Notes: generated from the sequence alone by a model not told the origin. DNA of 64,000 bases from JAFEDN01 sp963697455 (GCA_963697455.1 CAVOOI010000004.1:8648-72647); one strand, 5' to 3'; shown: positions 16,354 through 26,247, counted from the stretch's first letter. Numbers and translations: made by a program.

Positions 16354-17094
16354 TTATACTGCGAAATGGAAGGAGACAGTTCCAACAACCACTTGCGCCG
16401 CAGGAGCCGCGTTAGAGTTGATCCCTGGAGTACTTACATTCGCATTTACATTATTTACGTTACTCGAGAAGAAAGAATTATTAGATCCAGGAACGTACAA
16501 GTAATCGACGCCGAGAGCTAAGGGCAGATTGTAGGCGGCCAAATCATATTCTACAGTACCGCCGAAAATTACCGTGCCGTAAGAGCCGTCACCGACATTG
16601 TTGTACAGATTACCACTGCGATTCAACGCGCGATAAACACCACCGACTTTGCCGATAACATGGAGGTAGGGGTTAAACGGTAAAGAAGCACGCAGGGTGG
16701 CAGCGCCGTATGCAAACCATGAATCTACTGTACCAGATACAGTAAAGTTGTTCGCAGGATTGGGCTCCACAACGGTAGCAGTCACGCTGCTATCTGGCAA
16801 TACAAAGCCACCGCCTTCAATACCGAAGTGGTTAGTGAATTGGTAACCGATTTTACCGCCGTAGGTAAAGCCATTGGTATCGGCATCGGTAGCACCACTG
16901 AGGATAAAACTATTCCAGTCAGAATATGCCCAGCCAGCACTCGCGCCAATATACAAAAAGGGCGTAAAAGCAGGAACACAAACTGCACAGGGAGGAGCGG
17001 CAGTTACTACCTCCGGGCCACCCGCCAAAGCGGCAACGCTGCCTAACATAGCTACGCTAGCAGCACTTAATGCTAACACCTTTATCATCTTCAT
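16354..17094 (-). CDS. Outer membrane beta-barrel protein
   Basis: 246 residues with a typical signal peptide (MKMIKVLALSAASVAMLGSV...ALAGGPE, cleavage likely after residue 24). The mature part has alternating strands and Gly/aromatic turns (GASAGWAYSDW, YGGKIGYQFTNHFGIEGGG, LGVDYLYVPG) and ends in VVGTVSFHFAV, the terminal strand needed for barrel assembly. It resembles the small OmpA/porin-like barrels abundant in Legionellales. The short CAVCV segment after cleavage could form a disulfide. AGGAG precedes ATG. Exact function unknown. Confidence 0.82.
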   Translation of the reverse strand: MKMIKVLALSAASVAMLGSVAALAGGPEVVTAAPPCAVCVPAFTPFLYIGASAGWAYSDWNSFILSGATDADTNGFTYGGKIGYQFTNHFGIEGGGFVLPDSSVTATVVEPNPANNFTVSGTVDSWFAYGAATLRASLPFNPYLHVIGKVGGVYRALNRSGNLYNNVGDGSYGTVIFGGTVEYDLAAYNLPLALGVDYLYVPGSNNSFFSSNVNNVNANVSTPGINSNAAPAAQVVVGTVSFHFAV

Positions 17095-17189
17095 AAATAT
17101 CTCCTAGTTTATATAAAATATGCGTGTATAAAAGATCTATAGTGAAATCATACCAACCTCTCGCAGAGCGGTCAACCTATTTCTAAATA

Positions 17190-17218
17190 TTGCATCTCTT
17201 CCCACTACCATTTATGAT
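17190..17218 (+). promoter_or_regulatory. Predicted promoter of the 799-aa orphan
   Basis: TTGCAT at 17190-17195 and TATGAT at 17213-17218, spacer 17 bp, about 25 bp before the ribosome binding site. Confidence 0.5.
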
Positions 17219-17250
17219 TATAAATTTTTAATAAATAAGGGGAAAAAACT

Positions 17251-19650
17251 GTGACCTTGCCTATTAGTACTGATATCAATGAACAAAAACGAAAACAAAT
17301 ACATGCAGCAAGAATAATCAAAAGGGGGACGCCACCCTCGCGACGACAACAAGTTTCAGAACTTCTAACCAGCATTACTAATGACAGTCCCGAAAAATTT
17401 TCAATAATTTTATTAAACCTAATGGCGGACAATTTCGAAATTAATGTTTATAGTGACAATGCAAATATTTTTTTAAGAGCAGCGGAAGACGCCAAAAACG
17501 ATGCAATAGTGAAAACCCTCCAGACAGCAGGGGCAGTCCATTTACAAAACTATACAATCCAGGCAACTCAAGAGCCTCATCCAAGTAAAATGGATTTGGC
17601 CAAGCAATTTGCGGTTATGTCAGAATTCATGGTGAGCAGAGCCGATAACATCGCCGGTACTAAGCAAGCGCCGCAGCTCAAACAAATGGCCGCATTAGCC
17701 AAATCAACCTACCAATCCTTTATGGCGTGTCACAGCACTGCTCCAAGCTTTGAGGTCTTATACGATCTATATGAAGGGTTGTACAGTTTATTAACCAAAT
17801 TCAGTAAGATATACCAGGAAGCTTTGGCTAACAAAAAAACCATGCCGTCCTTACTCCTTCCTGCAGCTACTCCAATATCCGAAACAATTAAAAGCTCGTT
17901 AGCCATAAAAATCCAAATGCTGGATTCCATGATAAAAAATATGCTTGGAGAAATGAAAAGATCTCTAAACCCGCATCCAAATTTAAAAGTTTTATTAAAG
18001 AATAATTTAGAAATCATAGGAAAGCTAAGACAATTTGCAGCCACTCCTTCTACCATGAATGCCGACAAGCTCGCCAAACGGATTCAACAACTTTATAAAA
18101 AAGCCGAGAGTAATTCAACAACATTCTATTCCATAATCAATAAAAAAATTCCCAAACCAGAAAATGTAGACGATTCAAAAATCAAACAGCATCAGTCTCG
18201 GACATTTTTGCAAGAAAATATAAAAAAACTAGCCACTATTCTTTCAACTATAAACAATTTGGAAAGCAATATTAAATCTCATCAACAGACTTGGCTTATT
18301 TCGCAAATAAAAATAAAAGAAACCTTAGGGAAAACCAGTTCTGATATAGAAACCAACATCCTTGGACTAAAAGAATTGGCAGAAATAAATCAACAGCTAG
18401 CCACTTCTCTAGAGGATCTGACCCAAGCAGTTGAATTTAAGCTAAATAGCAACAGTTCTTCGGCATTTAAATCAATTATCGGGAACTGTGAAAAATATCT
18501 TTCTGAACACAAAGAACATCCAGAGAAATTAACCTATTTTTCCAAAATTCTGACAACTACACTTGAGAAAACTCAAGCTTCTGCAGAGGAAATTCGGAAA
18601 CTGCAAGAAGACACGGCTCAACATGCTATGATGTCGTTAATGTTGCAAAGAACGTTAGAAAGGGATAATCGTGCATCACTACGCAGAAAAAAATCTAACG
18701 GTCCTAAGAGACAACAACGCACGACTACTCCCTCCTTAGAAGCAGATATAGAATTAATTCCCCCATCTCAAGAGCCTATCGAACTCAAAAAAAATCCGCT
18801 AGGCATGCAAGCCTTGCCCTTACAAGAACCTTCCGCTTTTGCCATTTCTATTCCTGGAACTAAAACATCCGAACCAGCTTTAGTTAGCTCCAATACTTCC
18901 AGCAGTTTTTTCGCGGATTCGTTTAATTTTTCATCCAGAGCTACTACTACCTTCCCGAACAAACCAGAACAGTTAATGGTGGATGATCTCGTCGTCAAGA
19001 AAATTGTAGAACATCAAATTAAAAGCGTCTTAGATGATTTTATCCTTATAGATCGTCAACCCGATGCAAAAATTACTGTCGCCTCAATGCAAGAAATGTT
19101 AATTAAACAGAACGCTTTATTAATGACTTTTTGCCAATTTTCTGAATCAATACGCCAAGAAGATTTTAAATTACAGCCTCATTTAAAAAATATGTCGATT
19201 ATTAATCAGGCTCGTAATTGTATTTACCATAACTTCTCTCAAATCTTCTCCTGTTCTTGGCCAGTTAACCCTGAAGACCTAGTTGACGCGAAATCAAAAA
19301 TCGCGCTTTACAAAAAGGTATTAGGGCTGCTTAACGCTTTGCACGAATCCATTAGCCATGTCAATTTTATAAAACTTAGTGAAAATGAATTTTTTCAAAA
19401 ACTCGTTACCACCTTCTCTGATCCTTTAAATGTGACTACCAAAGATGACGCAAAACCCACGCATCGATACTTTGACACCATCTGCAAAGCTCAGCCCAGT
19501 TTATCTTTAAAAGTTGAAACTCAGGAATTGGCAAATAGATTTGCTGTAGGCGCGAAAGACGCCGCCGCCAAGATTTTAAGGAGGTGTAGGACAGATCACA
19601 CCACTGCCACAATGGTTCGCCATCAAAGTATGGTTTTTCCCCGGACATGA
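17251..19650 (+). CDS. 799-aa orphan protein, candidate Dot/Icm effector
   Basis: The start is GTG 17251, with AAGGGG 8 bases before it. The protein is mostly helical and Lys/Gln/Ser-rich, with heptad-like stretches at about 330-480, a Ser/Thr-rich low-complexity linker at about 545-590 (SSNTSSSFFADSFNFSS) and a further helical C-terminal part. No transmembrane helix, signal peptide or catalytic motif is visible. Isolated promoter, lack of a family and eukaryotic-like disorder are what one expects of an effector in a Dot/Icm bacterium, but it is inference. Its TGA directly abuts the recG stop, so the last 25 codons may be a read-on tail. Confidence 0.6.
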   Translation: MTLPISTDINEQKRKQIHAARIIKRGTPPSRRQQVSELLTSITNDSPEKFSIILLNLMADNFEINVYSDNANIFLRAAEDAKNDAIVKTLQTAGAVHLQNYTIQATQEPHPSKMDLAKQFAVMSEFMVSRADNIAGTKQAPQLKQMAALAKSTYQSFMACHSTAPSFEVLYDLYEGLYSLLTKFSKIYQEALANKKTMPSLLLPAATPISETIKSSLAIKIQMLDSMIKNMLGEMKRSLNPHPNLKVLLKNNLEIIGKLRQFAATPSTMNADKLAKRIQQLYKKAESNSTTFYSIINKKIPKPENVDDSKIKQHQSRTFLQENIKKLATILSTINNLESNIKSHQQTWLISQIKIKETLGKTSSDIETNILGLKELAEINQQLATSLEDLTQAVEFKLNSNSSSAFKSIIGNCEKYLSEHKEHPEKLTYFSKILTTTLEKTQASAEEIRKLQEDTAQHAMMSLMLQRTLERDNRASLRRKKSNGPKRQQRTTTPSLEADIELIPPSQEPIELKKNPLGMQALPLQEPSAFAISIPGTKTSEPALVSSNTSSSFFADSFNFSSRATTTFPNKPEQLMVDDLVVKKIVEHQIKSVLDDFILIDRQPDAKITVASMQEMLIKQNALLMTFCQFSESIRQEDFKLQPHLKNMSIINQARNCIYHNFSQIFSCSWPVNPEDLVDAKSKIALYKKVLGLLNALHESISHVNFIKLSENEFFQKLVTTFSDPLNVTTKDDAKPTHRYFDTICKAQPSLSLKVETQELANRFAVGAKDAAAKILRRCRTDHTTATMVRHQSMVFPRT

Positions 19651-21732
19651 TCAGGCGTGCACGTACTGATGCCCGTTGCGAATCCAGCGGAAAATAAGCG
19701 CATCCGCTTGTTCAGGGCATTGCTCCGCCAACCAACGGCTGGCGGATTGCACCTGCGGCAGTAAATTTTGGTCGCGCATGAGATCGGCGATTTTAAACTT
19801 GACTACACCTGCCTGACGAGTGCCTAAAACTTCTCCTGGACCGCGAATGGCTAAATCTTCCCGGGCAATTACGAAGCCATCATGAGTGCTGCGCATGACT
19901 TGCAAACGTTGCTGCGCCACTGGCGGCAATGGTTCTTGAAACAGCAATACACAAAAACTTTCCTCAGCGCCACGCCCTACTCGCCCGCGCAGTTGATGTA
20001 ATTGCGACAATCCTAACCGTTCTGGATTTTCAATAATCATTAAAGTGGCGTTGGGCACATCCACGCCCACTTCGATCACTGTCGTGGCTATCAGTAATTC
20101 CAAGCTGCCATTTTTGAATGCCTGCATCTGCGCCGTTTTTTCTTCAGGGGACAAGCGGCTGTGCACTAAACCTATTTTTAATTCAGGCAGCATTGCCCTT
20201 AATTCCAGCGCAGTTTTTTCCGCGGCCTGACATTGCAGCACTTCCGACTCCTCAATCAACGTGCAAACCCAATAGACTTGTTTATGCTGTTGACATGCTA
20301 AGCGCATGCGCTCAATCACTTGGGCGCGGCGTTTATTGGAAATAAGTACGGTGATAATCGGTTTACGTCCGGGCGGTAATTCATCAATAGTTGAAATATC
20401 TAAATCGGCATAAGCCGCCATAGCTAAGGTGCGCGGAATTGGAGTTGCGCTCATAATAAGTTGATGCGGATGACAGCCGGCGATTTCACCCTTTTCCCGC
20501 AGCGCCAAACGTTGATTGACCCCAAATCGATGCTGCTCATCAATCACCAGCATCGTTAACTGCGCATACTGCACTTTTTCCTGAAATAAAGCATGCGTGC
20601 CAATAATGATTGGCGCTGCACCTGACGCGATTTGATCAAGAACTTTGGTTCGCACTGCCACCGATTGTTTTCCGCCTAAATAAGCAATCGGAATACCCAA
20701 AGGTTCAAACCATCGGCAAAAATTTTGAAAATGCTGCTCAGCTAATAGCTCAGTAGGGGCAGTTAAGGCTGCCTGCGCGCCATGCGCTATCGCCCGCAAC
20801 ATAACCATCGCCGCCACCACGGTTTTTCCGGAGCCGACGTCACCTTGTAACAATCGCAGCATAGGATGTGGCTTGGATAAATCAAGATCTATTTCTTCAA
20901 TAACCCGCTGCTGCGCTTTAGTGAGTGCGAATCCTAAATGCGCAAGCAACTGCGCTCTAAGCGAATCTGCATTGAGTAAGGCAATTGCATTTTGACGCCG
21001 CGCTTGTACACGAGATTTTTGTAAACTTAATTGATGGGCGATTAATTCTTCAAACGCCAGCCTTTTTTGCATCGGATGCTCGTTTCGCAATAACAAATCT
21101 ACGTCGGCGTCAGGAGGCGGTCGATGCACAAATGATAATGCCGATATTAAATCCGTTAGTTGAAATTCAGATAATAATGCCGATGGCAACAATTCTAATT
21201 CACGAGAATTTACCGGCAAGCTTTGTAAAGCCTGTTCGGTGAGCCGCCGCAATAAAAGCTGCGAAACACCTTGAGTGGTAGGATAAACCGGAGTGAGGTG
21301 TTGGTCTAATCCTAATTCATCCGCTGCGTGTAACTGCCGGTATTCTGGATGAATCACTTCTAAACCATAATTGCGAAAAGCCCGTCGCACTTCTCCAAAA
21401 CAACGATATCGTCCGCCTAAAGATAATTGCTGCTTTTGAGCAGCGGTAAAATGGAAAAATCGTAAATAAATAACGCCAGTGGCGTCGCTTAATTGACAAA
21501 CCAAAGTGGCTCGCCGGCCTGGGCTAACGGTCACTGCGGATATGTCGCCTTCCATCAAGGCATGGCTGCCTTCGCGCAAAGCCGCAATGGGCGTAATTCG
21601 CGTGCGATCTTGGTAACGGCTGGGTAAATGAAACAATAAATCCTGAACGGTCTCTAGTCCCAATTGTTGCAATAATTGCAGGATTCGGGGACCTACGCCG
21701 GATAAACCGTTTAATGAATCTTGAAGGTACAT
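19651..21732 (-). CDS. recG: ATP-dependent DNA helicase RecG
   Basis: 693 residues, full length. The N-terminal wedge domain contains the LSGVGP and DLLFHLPSRYQDRT segments; the helicase part shows Walker A GDVGSGKTVVA, the DEQH box (VIDEQHRFG), SATPIPRTL and the QLRGRVGRG motif VI. It remodels stalled replication forks and branched DNA. Its ATG overlaps the ridA stop by one base, placing it last in the gmk-rpoZ-spoT-ridA-recG run. Confidence 0.97.
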   Translation of the reverse strand: MYLQDSLNGLSGVGPRILQLLQQLGLETVQDLLFHLPSRYQDRTRITPIAALREGSHALMEGDISAVTVSPGRRATLVCQLSDATGVIYLRFFHFTAAQKQQLSLGGRYRCFGEVRRAFRNYGLEVIHPEYRQLHAADELGLDQHLTPVYPTTQGVSQLLLRRLTEQALQSLPVNSRELELLPSALLSEFQLTDLISALSFVHRPPPDADVDLLLRNEHPMQKRLAFEELIAHQLSLQKSRVQARRQNAIALLNADSLRAQLLAHLGFALTKAQQRVIEEIDLDLSKPHPMLRLLQGDVGSGKTVVAAMVMLRAIAHGAQAALTAPTELLAEQHFQNFCRWFEPLGIPIAYLGGKQSVAVRTKVLDQIASGAAPIIIGTHALFQEKVQYAQLTMLVIDEQHRFGVNQRLALREKGEIAGCHPHQLIMSATPIPRTLAMAAYADLDISTIDELPPGRKPIITVLISNKRRAQVIERMRLACQQHKQVYWVCTLIEESEVLQCQAAEKTALELRAMLPELKIGLVHSRLSPEEKTAQMQAFKNGSLELLIATTVIEVGVDVPNATLMIIENPERLGLSQLHQLRGRVGRGAEESFCVLLFQEPLPPVAQQRLQVMRSTHDGFVIAREDLAIRGPGEVLGTRQAGVVKFKIADLMRDQNLLPQVQSASRWLAEQCPEQADALIFRWIRNGHQYVHA

Positions 21733-22115
21733 TACTCGTTTAGGGTCATGATCGTGTCAATTTCAATATCAACGTCTTTAGGCAAGGCAGCCACCGCAAT
21801 CACGGCGCGCGCTGGGAAAGGTTCGGTAAAATATTCCAGCATCACTTCGTTGACCTGGCTAAAGTTGCTCATGTTAGTCAGATAAATCGTCAATTTTACG
21901 ATCTGTGACAAATTCCCTCCGGCTTCTGTGGCAATTGCTTTAATGTTTTCAAATACTCGCCGCACCCGAGCTTTAAAATCGCCCTGGACGATTTCCATGC
22001 TTCCCGGAATCAAGGGAATTTGGCCAGATAAAAAAACTAAACTGCCTGATTTAACCGCCTGCGAATAAGTTCCGATCGCAGCCGGCGCGTGTGGGGTGTT
22101 AATGATTTGTTTCAT
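21732..22115 (-). CDS. ridA: RidA family enamine/imine deaminase
   Basis: 127 residues. IGTYSQAVKSG at the N-terminus, GQIPL, and the C-terminal PARAVIAVAALPKDVDIEIDTI stretch carry the usual Arg and Glu of the active site. RidA hydrolyses reactive 2-aminoacrylate and related imines from PLP enzymes. AAGGAG lies 8 bases before ATG. It starts 11 bp after spoT. Confidence 0.96.
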   Translation of the reverse strand: MKQIINTPHAPAAIGTYSQAVKSGSLVFLSGQIPLIPGSMEIVQGDFKARVRRVFENIKAIATEAGGNLSQIVKLTIYLTNMSNFSQVNEVMLEYFTEPFPARAVIAVAALPKDVDIEIDTIMTLNE

Positions 22116-22126
22116 AAGCTTTCTCC

Positions 22127-24253
22127 TTATACCTTACCTCGCGTAATGCGCGTAACAGCAGGAATTCGGCGCAAAAGCCGAATAACCCGAGCTAAATGTA
22201 CTCGATTGTACACAGCCAATTTAAATGTCAATTGATAATGACTGCCATGTTGGTTTTGGACACTCACGTCTGAAATATTCGCTTCCGCATCAGAGATCGC
22301 GGCTGCCATTTTAGCTAGCAGCCTAGGCTCATCCACAGCTTCAACGCGAATAGTAACTTGAAATGTCTGTTGATTATGCTCATCCCAGCGTAATGCCATA
22401 TAAGTGTCTGGACGGCCCCGTAATTTATCGAGACGCCGGCATTGCTCAGAATGAACAATAATCCCTTCACCGCTCACTATTATACCTATGATTGGATCAC
22501 CAGGGATAGGGCTGCAACATTCTGCAAATGTCACCACCATCCCTTCAGTTCCTTTAATGATTAAAGGCTTTTCTTTGGGCGTTTCCGGCGAAGTATCTGC
22601 TGCGCGACGTTGCAGGCTCAGATCTGCAATGCGTTTACTGACTAAAGCAGGTAAGCGGTTGCCCAAACCTATTTCTGCTAGCAGATCGATTAAATTATCG
22701 AATTTTGCCTCTTCCAGCACAAACTGTAAAACATCTGACGGAATTTTTTTCAAACTTAAATTATGTTGCCGCAAAGCTTGCTTTAATAAATTCTCTCCCA
22801 AAGCAATCGATTCGGTTTTGCGTTGATTTTTTAAAAATTGACGAATACTATTGCGCGCCTGACGAGTGACCACAAAATCCAGCCAGGCCGGATTCGGTTT
22901 GGCGCGGGAATCGGTAATGATTTCCACAGTTTGACCGCTGATAAGCGCCGAAGATAACGGCGATAATTGCCGGTTAATTTTTGCAGCCACACAACTATTC
23001 CCGATATCAGTATGCACTGAATAAGCAAAATCTACCGCGGTCGCCCCTGCCGGTAAACGCATAATTTTCCCTTGCGGGGTAAATACATAGACTTCATCGG
23101 GAAATAAATCTAATTTAACACTTTCTATAAACTCCAAAGAACTGCCGGTGTCTCGCTGCAATTCCAATAAATTTTTTACCCATTGCTGCGCACGCACCTG
23201 GGCGGAATCGGATTTTTCTTCACTGGTTTTATAGAGCCAATGCGCGGCAATGCCGCTGGTTGCATGATGATCCATTTCGGTAGTGCGAATTTGCATTTCA
23301 ATCGGATAACCATAAGGACCAAATAATACAGTGTGCAATGATTGGTAACCATTGGCTTTAGGAATGGCGATGTAATCTTTAAATTTTTTGGGCACGGGTT
23401 TAAATAAACGGTGCACTAACCCTAAAATCCGGTAACAAGTATCTACATCGTCAACGATGATGCGAAACGCATATACATCCATAATTTCATTGAAATGCCG
23501 GTGTTTTCCGCGCATTTTCCGATAAATGCTGTACAACGGCTTTTCTCGCCCTGTCACCGTACAAGAAGGTAAATGAGTCTTGGCTAAACCTTCTTGTAGA
23601 GTTTTACTCACTAAGTTTAAAACTTTTTTGCGTTCGCCGCGCGATTCTTCGACTACTTTGTGTAACACATTATAGCGGCGCGGATTGTGCGCCATAAAAC
23701 TCAGTTCTTCCAATTCCACTGCTAGATCATGCATGCCCAACCGTTTGGCAATAGGCGCAAAAATTTCCATAGTTTCTTGGGCGATACGGCGGCGTTTTTC
23801 CGGGAGCAAGGTAGCTAATGTGCGCATGTTATGCAAACGATCCGCCAGTTTGATGATAATCACGCGAATATCCCGCGCCATCGCCAATACCATTTTGCGG
23901 AAATTCTCTGCTTGAGCTTCAGCGCGGGAAAAAAATTCTATTTGCGTCAGTTTGCTAACGCCATCTACTAACTCAGCTACAACGTCGCCAAATTTACTGG
24001 CTAAATCGATTTTGGTAAGAGGGGTGTCTTCGATAATATCATGGAGCAACGCTGCCATAATCGTATGATAGTCCAGTCTCATATCAGCTAGGATACAAGC
24101 AACCGCTACGGGATGAGTAATATAAGGCTCACCGGTGTTACGTTTTTGATCTCGGTGGGCTGCTAAAGCGGTTAAATAAGCTTCATGGATCTGCTGGATT
24201 TGCTCAGGATCAAGGTAATCTAATTTGCTTCTTAATTTCTTGAATAGCCGCAT
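22127..24253 (-). CDS. spoT: Bifunctional (p)ppGpp synthetase/hydrolase SpoT
   Basis: 708 residues from ATG 24253 (MRLFKKLRSKLDYL); a longer frame to 24400 only reads through a dispersed repeat. Domains in order: HD hydrolase (ITHPVAVA, LLHDIIEDT near residue 75), RelA synthetase (YSIYRKMRGK, YRILGLVHRLFKPVPKKFKDYIA in parts), TGS (VYVFTPQGKIMRLPAGAT), helical region and C-terminal ACT domain. It makes and degrades the alarmone in the stringent response. A three-hairpin repeat lies in its leader, between rpoZ and spoT. Confidence 0.97.
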   Translation of the reverse strand: MRLFKKLRSKLDYLDPEQIQQIHEAYLTALAAHRDQKRNTGEPYITHPVAVACILADMRLDYHTIMAALLHDIIEDTPLTKIDLASKFGDVVAELVDGVSKLTQIEFFSRAEAQAENFRKMVLAMARDIRVIIIKLADRLHNMRTLATLLPEKRRRIAQETMEIFAPIAKRLGMHDLAVELEELSFMAHNPRRYNVLHKVVEESRGERKKVLNLVSKTLQEGLAKTHLPSCTVTGREKPLYSIYRKMRGKHRHFNEIMDVYAFRIIVDDVDTCYRILGLVHRLFKPVPKKFKDYIAIPKANGYQSLHTVLFGPYGYPIEMQIRTTEMDHHATSGIAAHWLYKTSEEKSDSAQVRAQQWVKNLLELQRDTGSSLEFIESVKLDLFPDEVYVFTPQGKIMRLPAGATAVDFAYSVHTDIGNSCVAAKINRQLSPLSSALISGQTVEIITDSRAKPNPAWLDFVVTRQARNSIRQFLKNQRKTESIALGENLLKQALRQHNLSLKKIPSDVLQFVLEEAKFDNLIDLLAEIGLGNRLPALVSKRIADLSLQRRAADTSPETPKEKPLIIKGTEGMVVTFAECCSPIPGDPIIGIIVSGEGIIVHSEQCRRLDKLRGRPDTYMALRWDEHNQQTFQVTIRVEAVDEPRLLAKMAAAISDAEANISDVSVQNQHGSHYQLTFKLAVYNRVHLARVIRLLRRIPAVTRITRGKV

Positions 24254-24300
24254 CAGCAATTCCCGCTGGATTATAACTTTATTATAACTAATTGAAACCT

Positions 24301-24424
24301 TCCCTGATGAGGGTTGCAGGGGGAGAAGAGCGGTAGCGATCTTCCCCTGCATTCCAGAGTTCTGGCTTTGCCAGGACTCTGGATCAAAACCAGGAAGCAA
24401 TTTCCGCGGAGCGGAAATTGCTGG
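24301..24424. repeat. Three-hairpin dispersed repeat, copy A (spoT leader)
   Basis: Three consecutive hairpins: 24316-24350 (GCAGGGGGAGA... with TCTTCCCCTGC), 24354-24382 (CCAGAGTTCTGGC / GCCAGGACTCTGG) and 24397-24421 (GCAATTTCCGC / GCGGAAATTGC). A second copy lies at 45833-45950 in the same orientation. It fills the gap between rpoZ and spoT. Confidence 0.8.
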
Positions 24425-24724
24425 TTATTCTGGAGGAATATCGGTGTCTTTAATTTGTTGCCGCGTCAATTCAATGCGAATATTAGCGCTGGTGGTAATT
24501 AAATTCTCTCTTTCGCCGTGTTCGGTGCGCATGGGAGCTTTCTCTATATCAAAACCCGCAGCAATTTCGCGTAATGCAATCACGGTAGGTTTATCATTGT
24601 TGGCAGGCACTAAAGGATCAGCCGCACCCATCTCTAATAAATGCGCACGTTTTGCAGCTTTGATGACCAAAGCAAAACGATTTTCTACATGCGGTAAACA
24701 ATCTTCAACAGTCACACGTGCCAT
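24425..24724 (-). CDS. rpoZ: RNA polymerase omega subunit
   Basis: 99 residues. MARVTVEDCLPHVENRFALVIKAA is the standard omega start, with ALREIA later. It stabilises beta-prime folding in RNA polymerase and in many proteobacteria helps bind ppGpp, which suits its place directly upstream of spoT. The C-terminal 35 residues are less conserved, as is usual. Confidence 0.95.
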   Translation of the reverse strand: MARVTVEDCLPHVENRFALVIKAAKRAHLLEMGAADPLVPANNDKPTVIALREIAAGFDIEKAPMRTEHGERENLITTSANIRIELTRQQIKDTDIPPE

Positions 24725-24770
24725 AATTCTCTCCAGTTTATAAATTTACCCTTGGCAAACTCATATTATA

Positions 24771-25421
24771 TTATTTTTCTAGCAGTTTGGCCAGCAGATT
24801 CGCATGACGCTGGGCTTGCTTTCGGCAGCGTAAGCGTTCAGCCAAGATAATATGCTGCAAATCTGCCAATGCTTGCTCGAATTTATCATTGATCACCAAG
24901 TAATCAAACTCTTGGTAATGGCTGATTTCTTGTTTAGCTCCGGCCATGCGTTCCGCAATCACAGCGGCGGGATCCTGGCGGCGATTTTGCAGACGCTGCC
25001 ATAAAGAATCCAAGGATGGCGGCACAATAAAAATTAAAGTAGCGCTGGGAAATAAGCGGCGAACTTGTTGCGCACCTTGCCAATCAATTTCGAGCAGGAC
25101 ATCAATACCTGCCGTCATTTTTTTGATTACCCAATCCCGGGAAGTACCATAGCTATGCTGATAAATAGTCGCATGCTCTAAAAGTGCTTGCTCAGAGAGC
25201 ATTTGCGAAAATTCTTGCTGGGTTACAAAATAATAGTCCTTGCCATGGACGTCGCCCGGGCGCGGAGGACGGGTAGTATAAGAAATTGATATCTGTAAGT
25301 CATTGATATTATTTATTAATGCCCGCACTAGGCTAGTCTTGCCAGTGCCCGAAGGGGCGGTTATTACAAAAAAATGGCCGATCTCATTCAATGTTTTGCA
25401 CCTGCTCGCGAATTTGTTCAA
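24771..25421 (-). CDS. gmk: Guanylate kinase
   Basis: About 205-216 residues. P-loop APSGTGKTSLV near residue 24, SYTTRPPRPGD, GKDYYFV, LLEIDWQGA and FIVPPS are diagnostic. It phosphorylates GMP to GDP. ATG 25421 overlaps yicC by 38 bp; a TTG inside the yicC stop (giving NEIGHFFVITAPSG) would reduce the overlap to a few bases and may be the true start. Normal gene order yicC-gmk-rpoZ-spoT. Confidence 0.95.
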   Translation of the reverse strand: MNKFASRCKTLNEIGHFFVITAPSGTGKTSLVRALINNINDLQISISYTTRPPRPGDVHGKDYYFVTQQEFSQMLSEQALLEHATIYQHSYGTSRDWVIKKMTAGIDVLLEIDWQGAQQVRRLFPSATLIFIVPPSLDSLWQRLQNRRQDPAAVIAERMAGAKQEISHYQEFDYLVINDKFEQALADLQHIILAERLRCRKQAQRHANLLAKLLEK

Positions 25422-26247
25422 TCAGGACTCGCATTTCTATACTGGATTGAGTCAAGGCCACTCCCAATGCTTTACTACTCAGAGTAGTCGCTTCACGATG
25501 TAATTCCTGGCTCAGAAAATCCAAACGGCGGCCTATGGCGCCAGGCTGAGTTAATACTTCATGCATTGCTTGGCAATGACTATTCAACCGCTGAATCTCT
25601 TCAGCCACGTCCGTTTTTTGGATAACCAAGGCCATTTCCTGCTCTAAGCGCTGGACGTTTAATTCGGTGCTCCATTCCGCTATTCGCGACTCAATGCGCC
25701 CGCGTTCCAGCGCTAATAGCTGAGGAAGATCCCGCAAAACCTGGTTAATGAGCGCTAGAATAGCATCTAAACGCTGTTGAATGAATACTTTGATTTGGCC
25801 ACCCTCGCGCTGACGCATCTGGATAAGACTTGCTATTGACTGCTCTAATAATTCAATAGCCGCAGCGCCTATTGGCGACTGGGAAATAGTTTGAGTTTCC
25901 AGCACTCCAGGCCAAGCTAAAATCGCTAACATATCTGTTTCCGCTTCCGGAAAATATTTACGAACGATATTCCCTGCCCCAGCTATCTGTTTAAGCACCC
26001 CCTCGTTAATATTAAAGTGAGCTTGATCATGAGCTGCAGGAGTATATCGCAGGGAAGCTTCAATCTTACCCCGGTTTATTTTTTCGCTCAGTTGGGCACG
26101 AACCGCGGGTTCAAATTCCCGTAATAATTCAGGTAGACGAATAGTGAGGTCCAAAAACCGATGATTGACCGTGCGCAATTCCCAAATCAACACCCCCCAA
26201 TCTTTTTGACTAGACTGACGAGAAAAAGCTGTCATACTGGCTACCAT
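25384..26247 (-). CDS. yicC: YicC family endoribonuclease-like protein
   Basis: 287 residues. MVASMTAFSR, RTVNHRFLDLTIRLPE, then the C-terminal GRRLDFLSQELHREATTLSSKA region (DUF1732 in older naming) mark the YicC family, recently described as endoribonucleases. It is the first gene of the yicC-gmk-rpoZ-spoT-ridA-recG run and divergent from rph (81 bp apart), the usual arrangement in gammaproteobacteria. Confidence 0.95.
   Translation of the reverse strand: MVASMTAFSRQSSQKDWGVLIWELRTVNHRFLDLTIRLPELLREFEPAVRAQLSEKINRGKIEASLRYTPAAHDQAHFNINEGVLKQIAGAGNIVRKYFPEAETDMLAILAWPGVLETQTISQSPIGAAAIELLEQSIASLIQMRQREGGQIKVFIQQRLDAILALINQVLRDLPQLLALERGRIESRIAEWSTELNVQRLEQEMALVIQKTDVAEEIQRLNSHCQAMHEVLTQPGAIGRRLDFLSQELHREATTLSSKALGVALTQSSIEMRVLIEQIREQVQNIE

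Noticed and set aside
24254..24400. N-terminal extension of SpoT
   Set aside because: The extra 49 residues read through the dispersed repeat, and the same peptide pattern appears at the unrelated copy near 45900; the normal SpoT start is at 24253.
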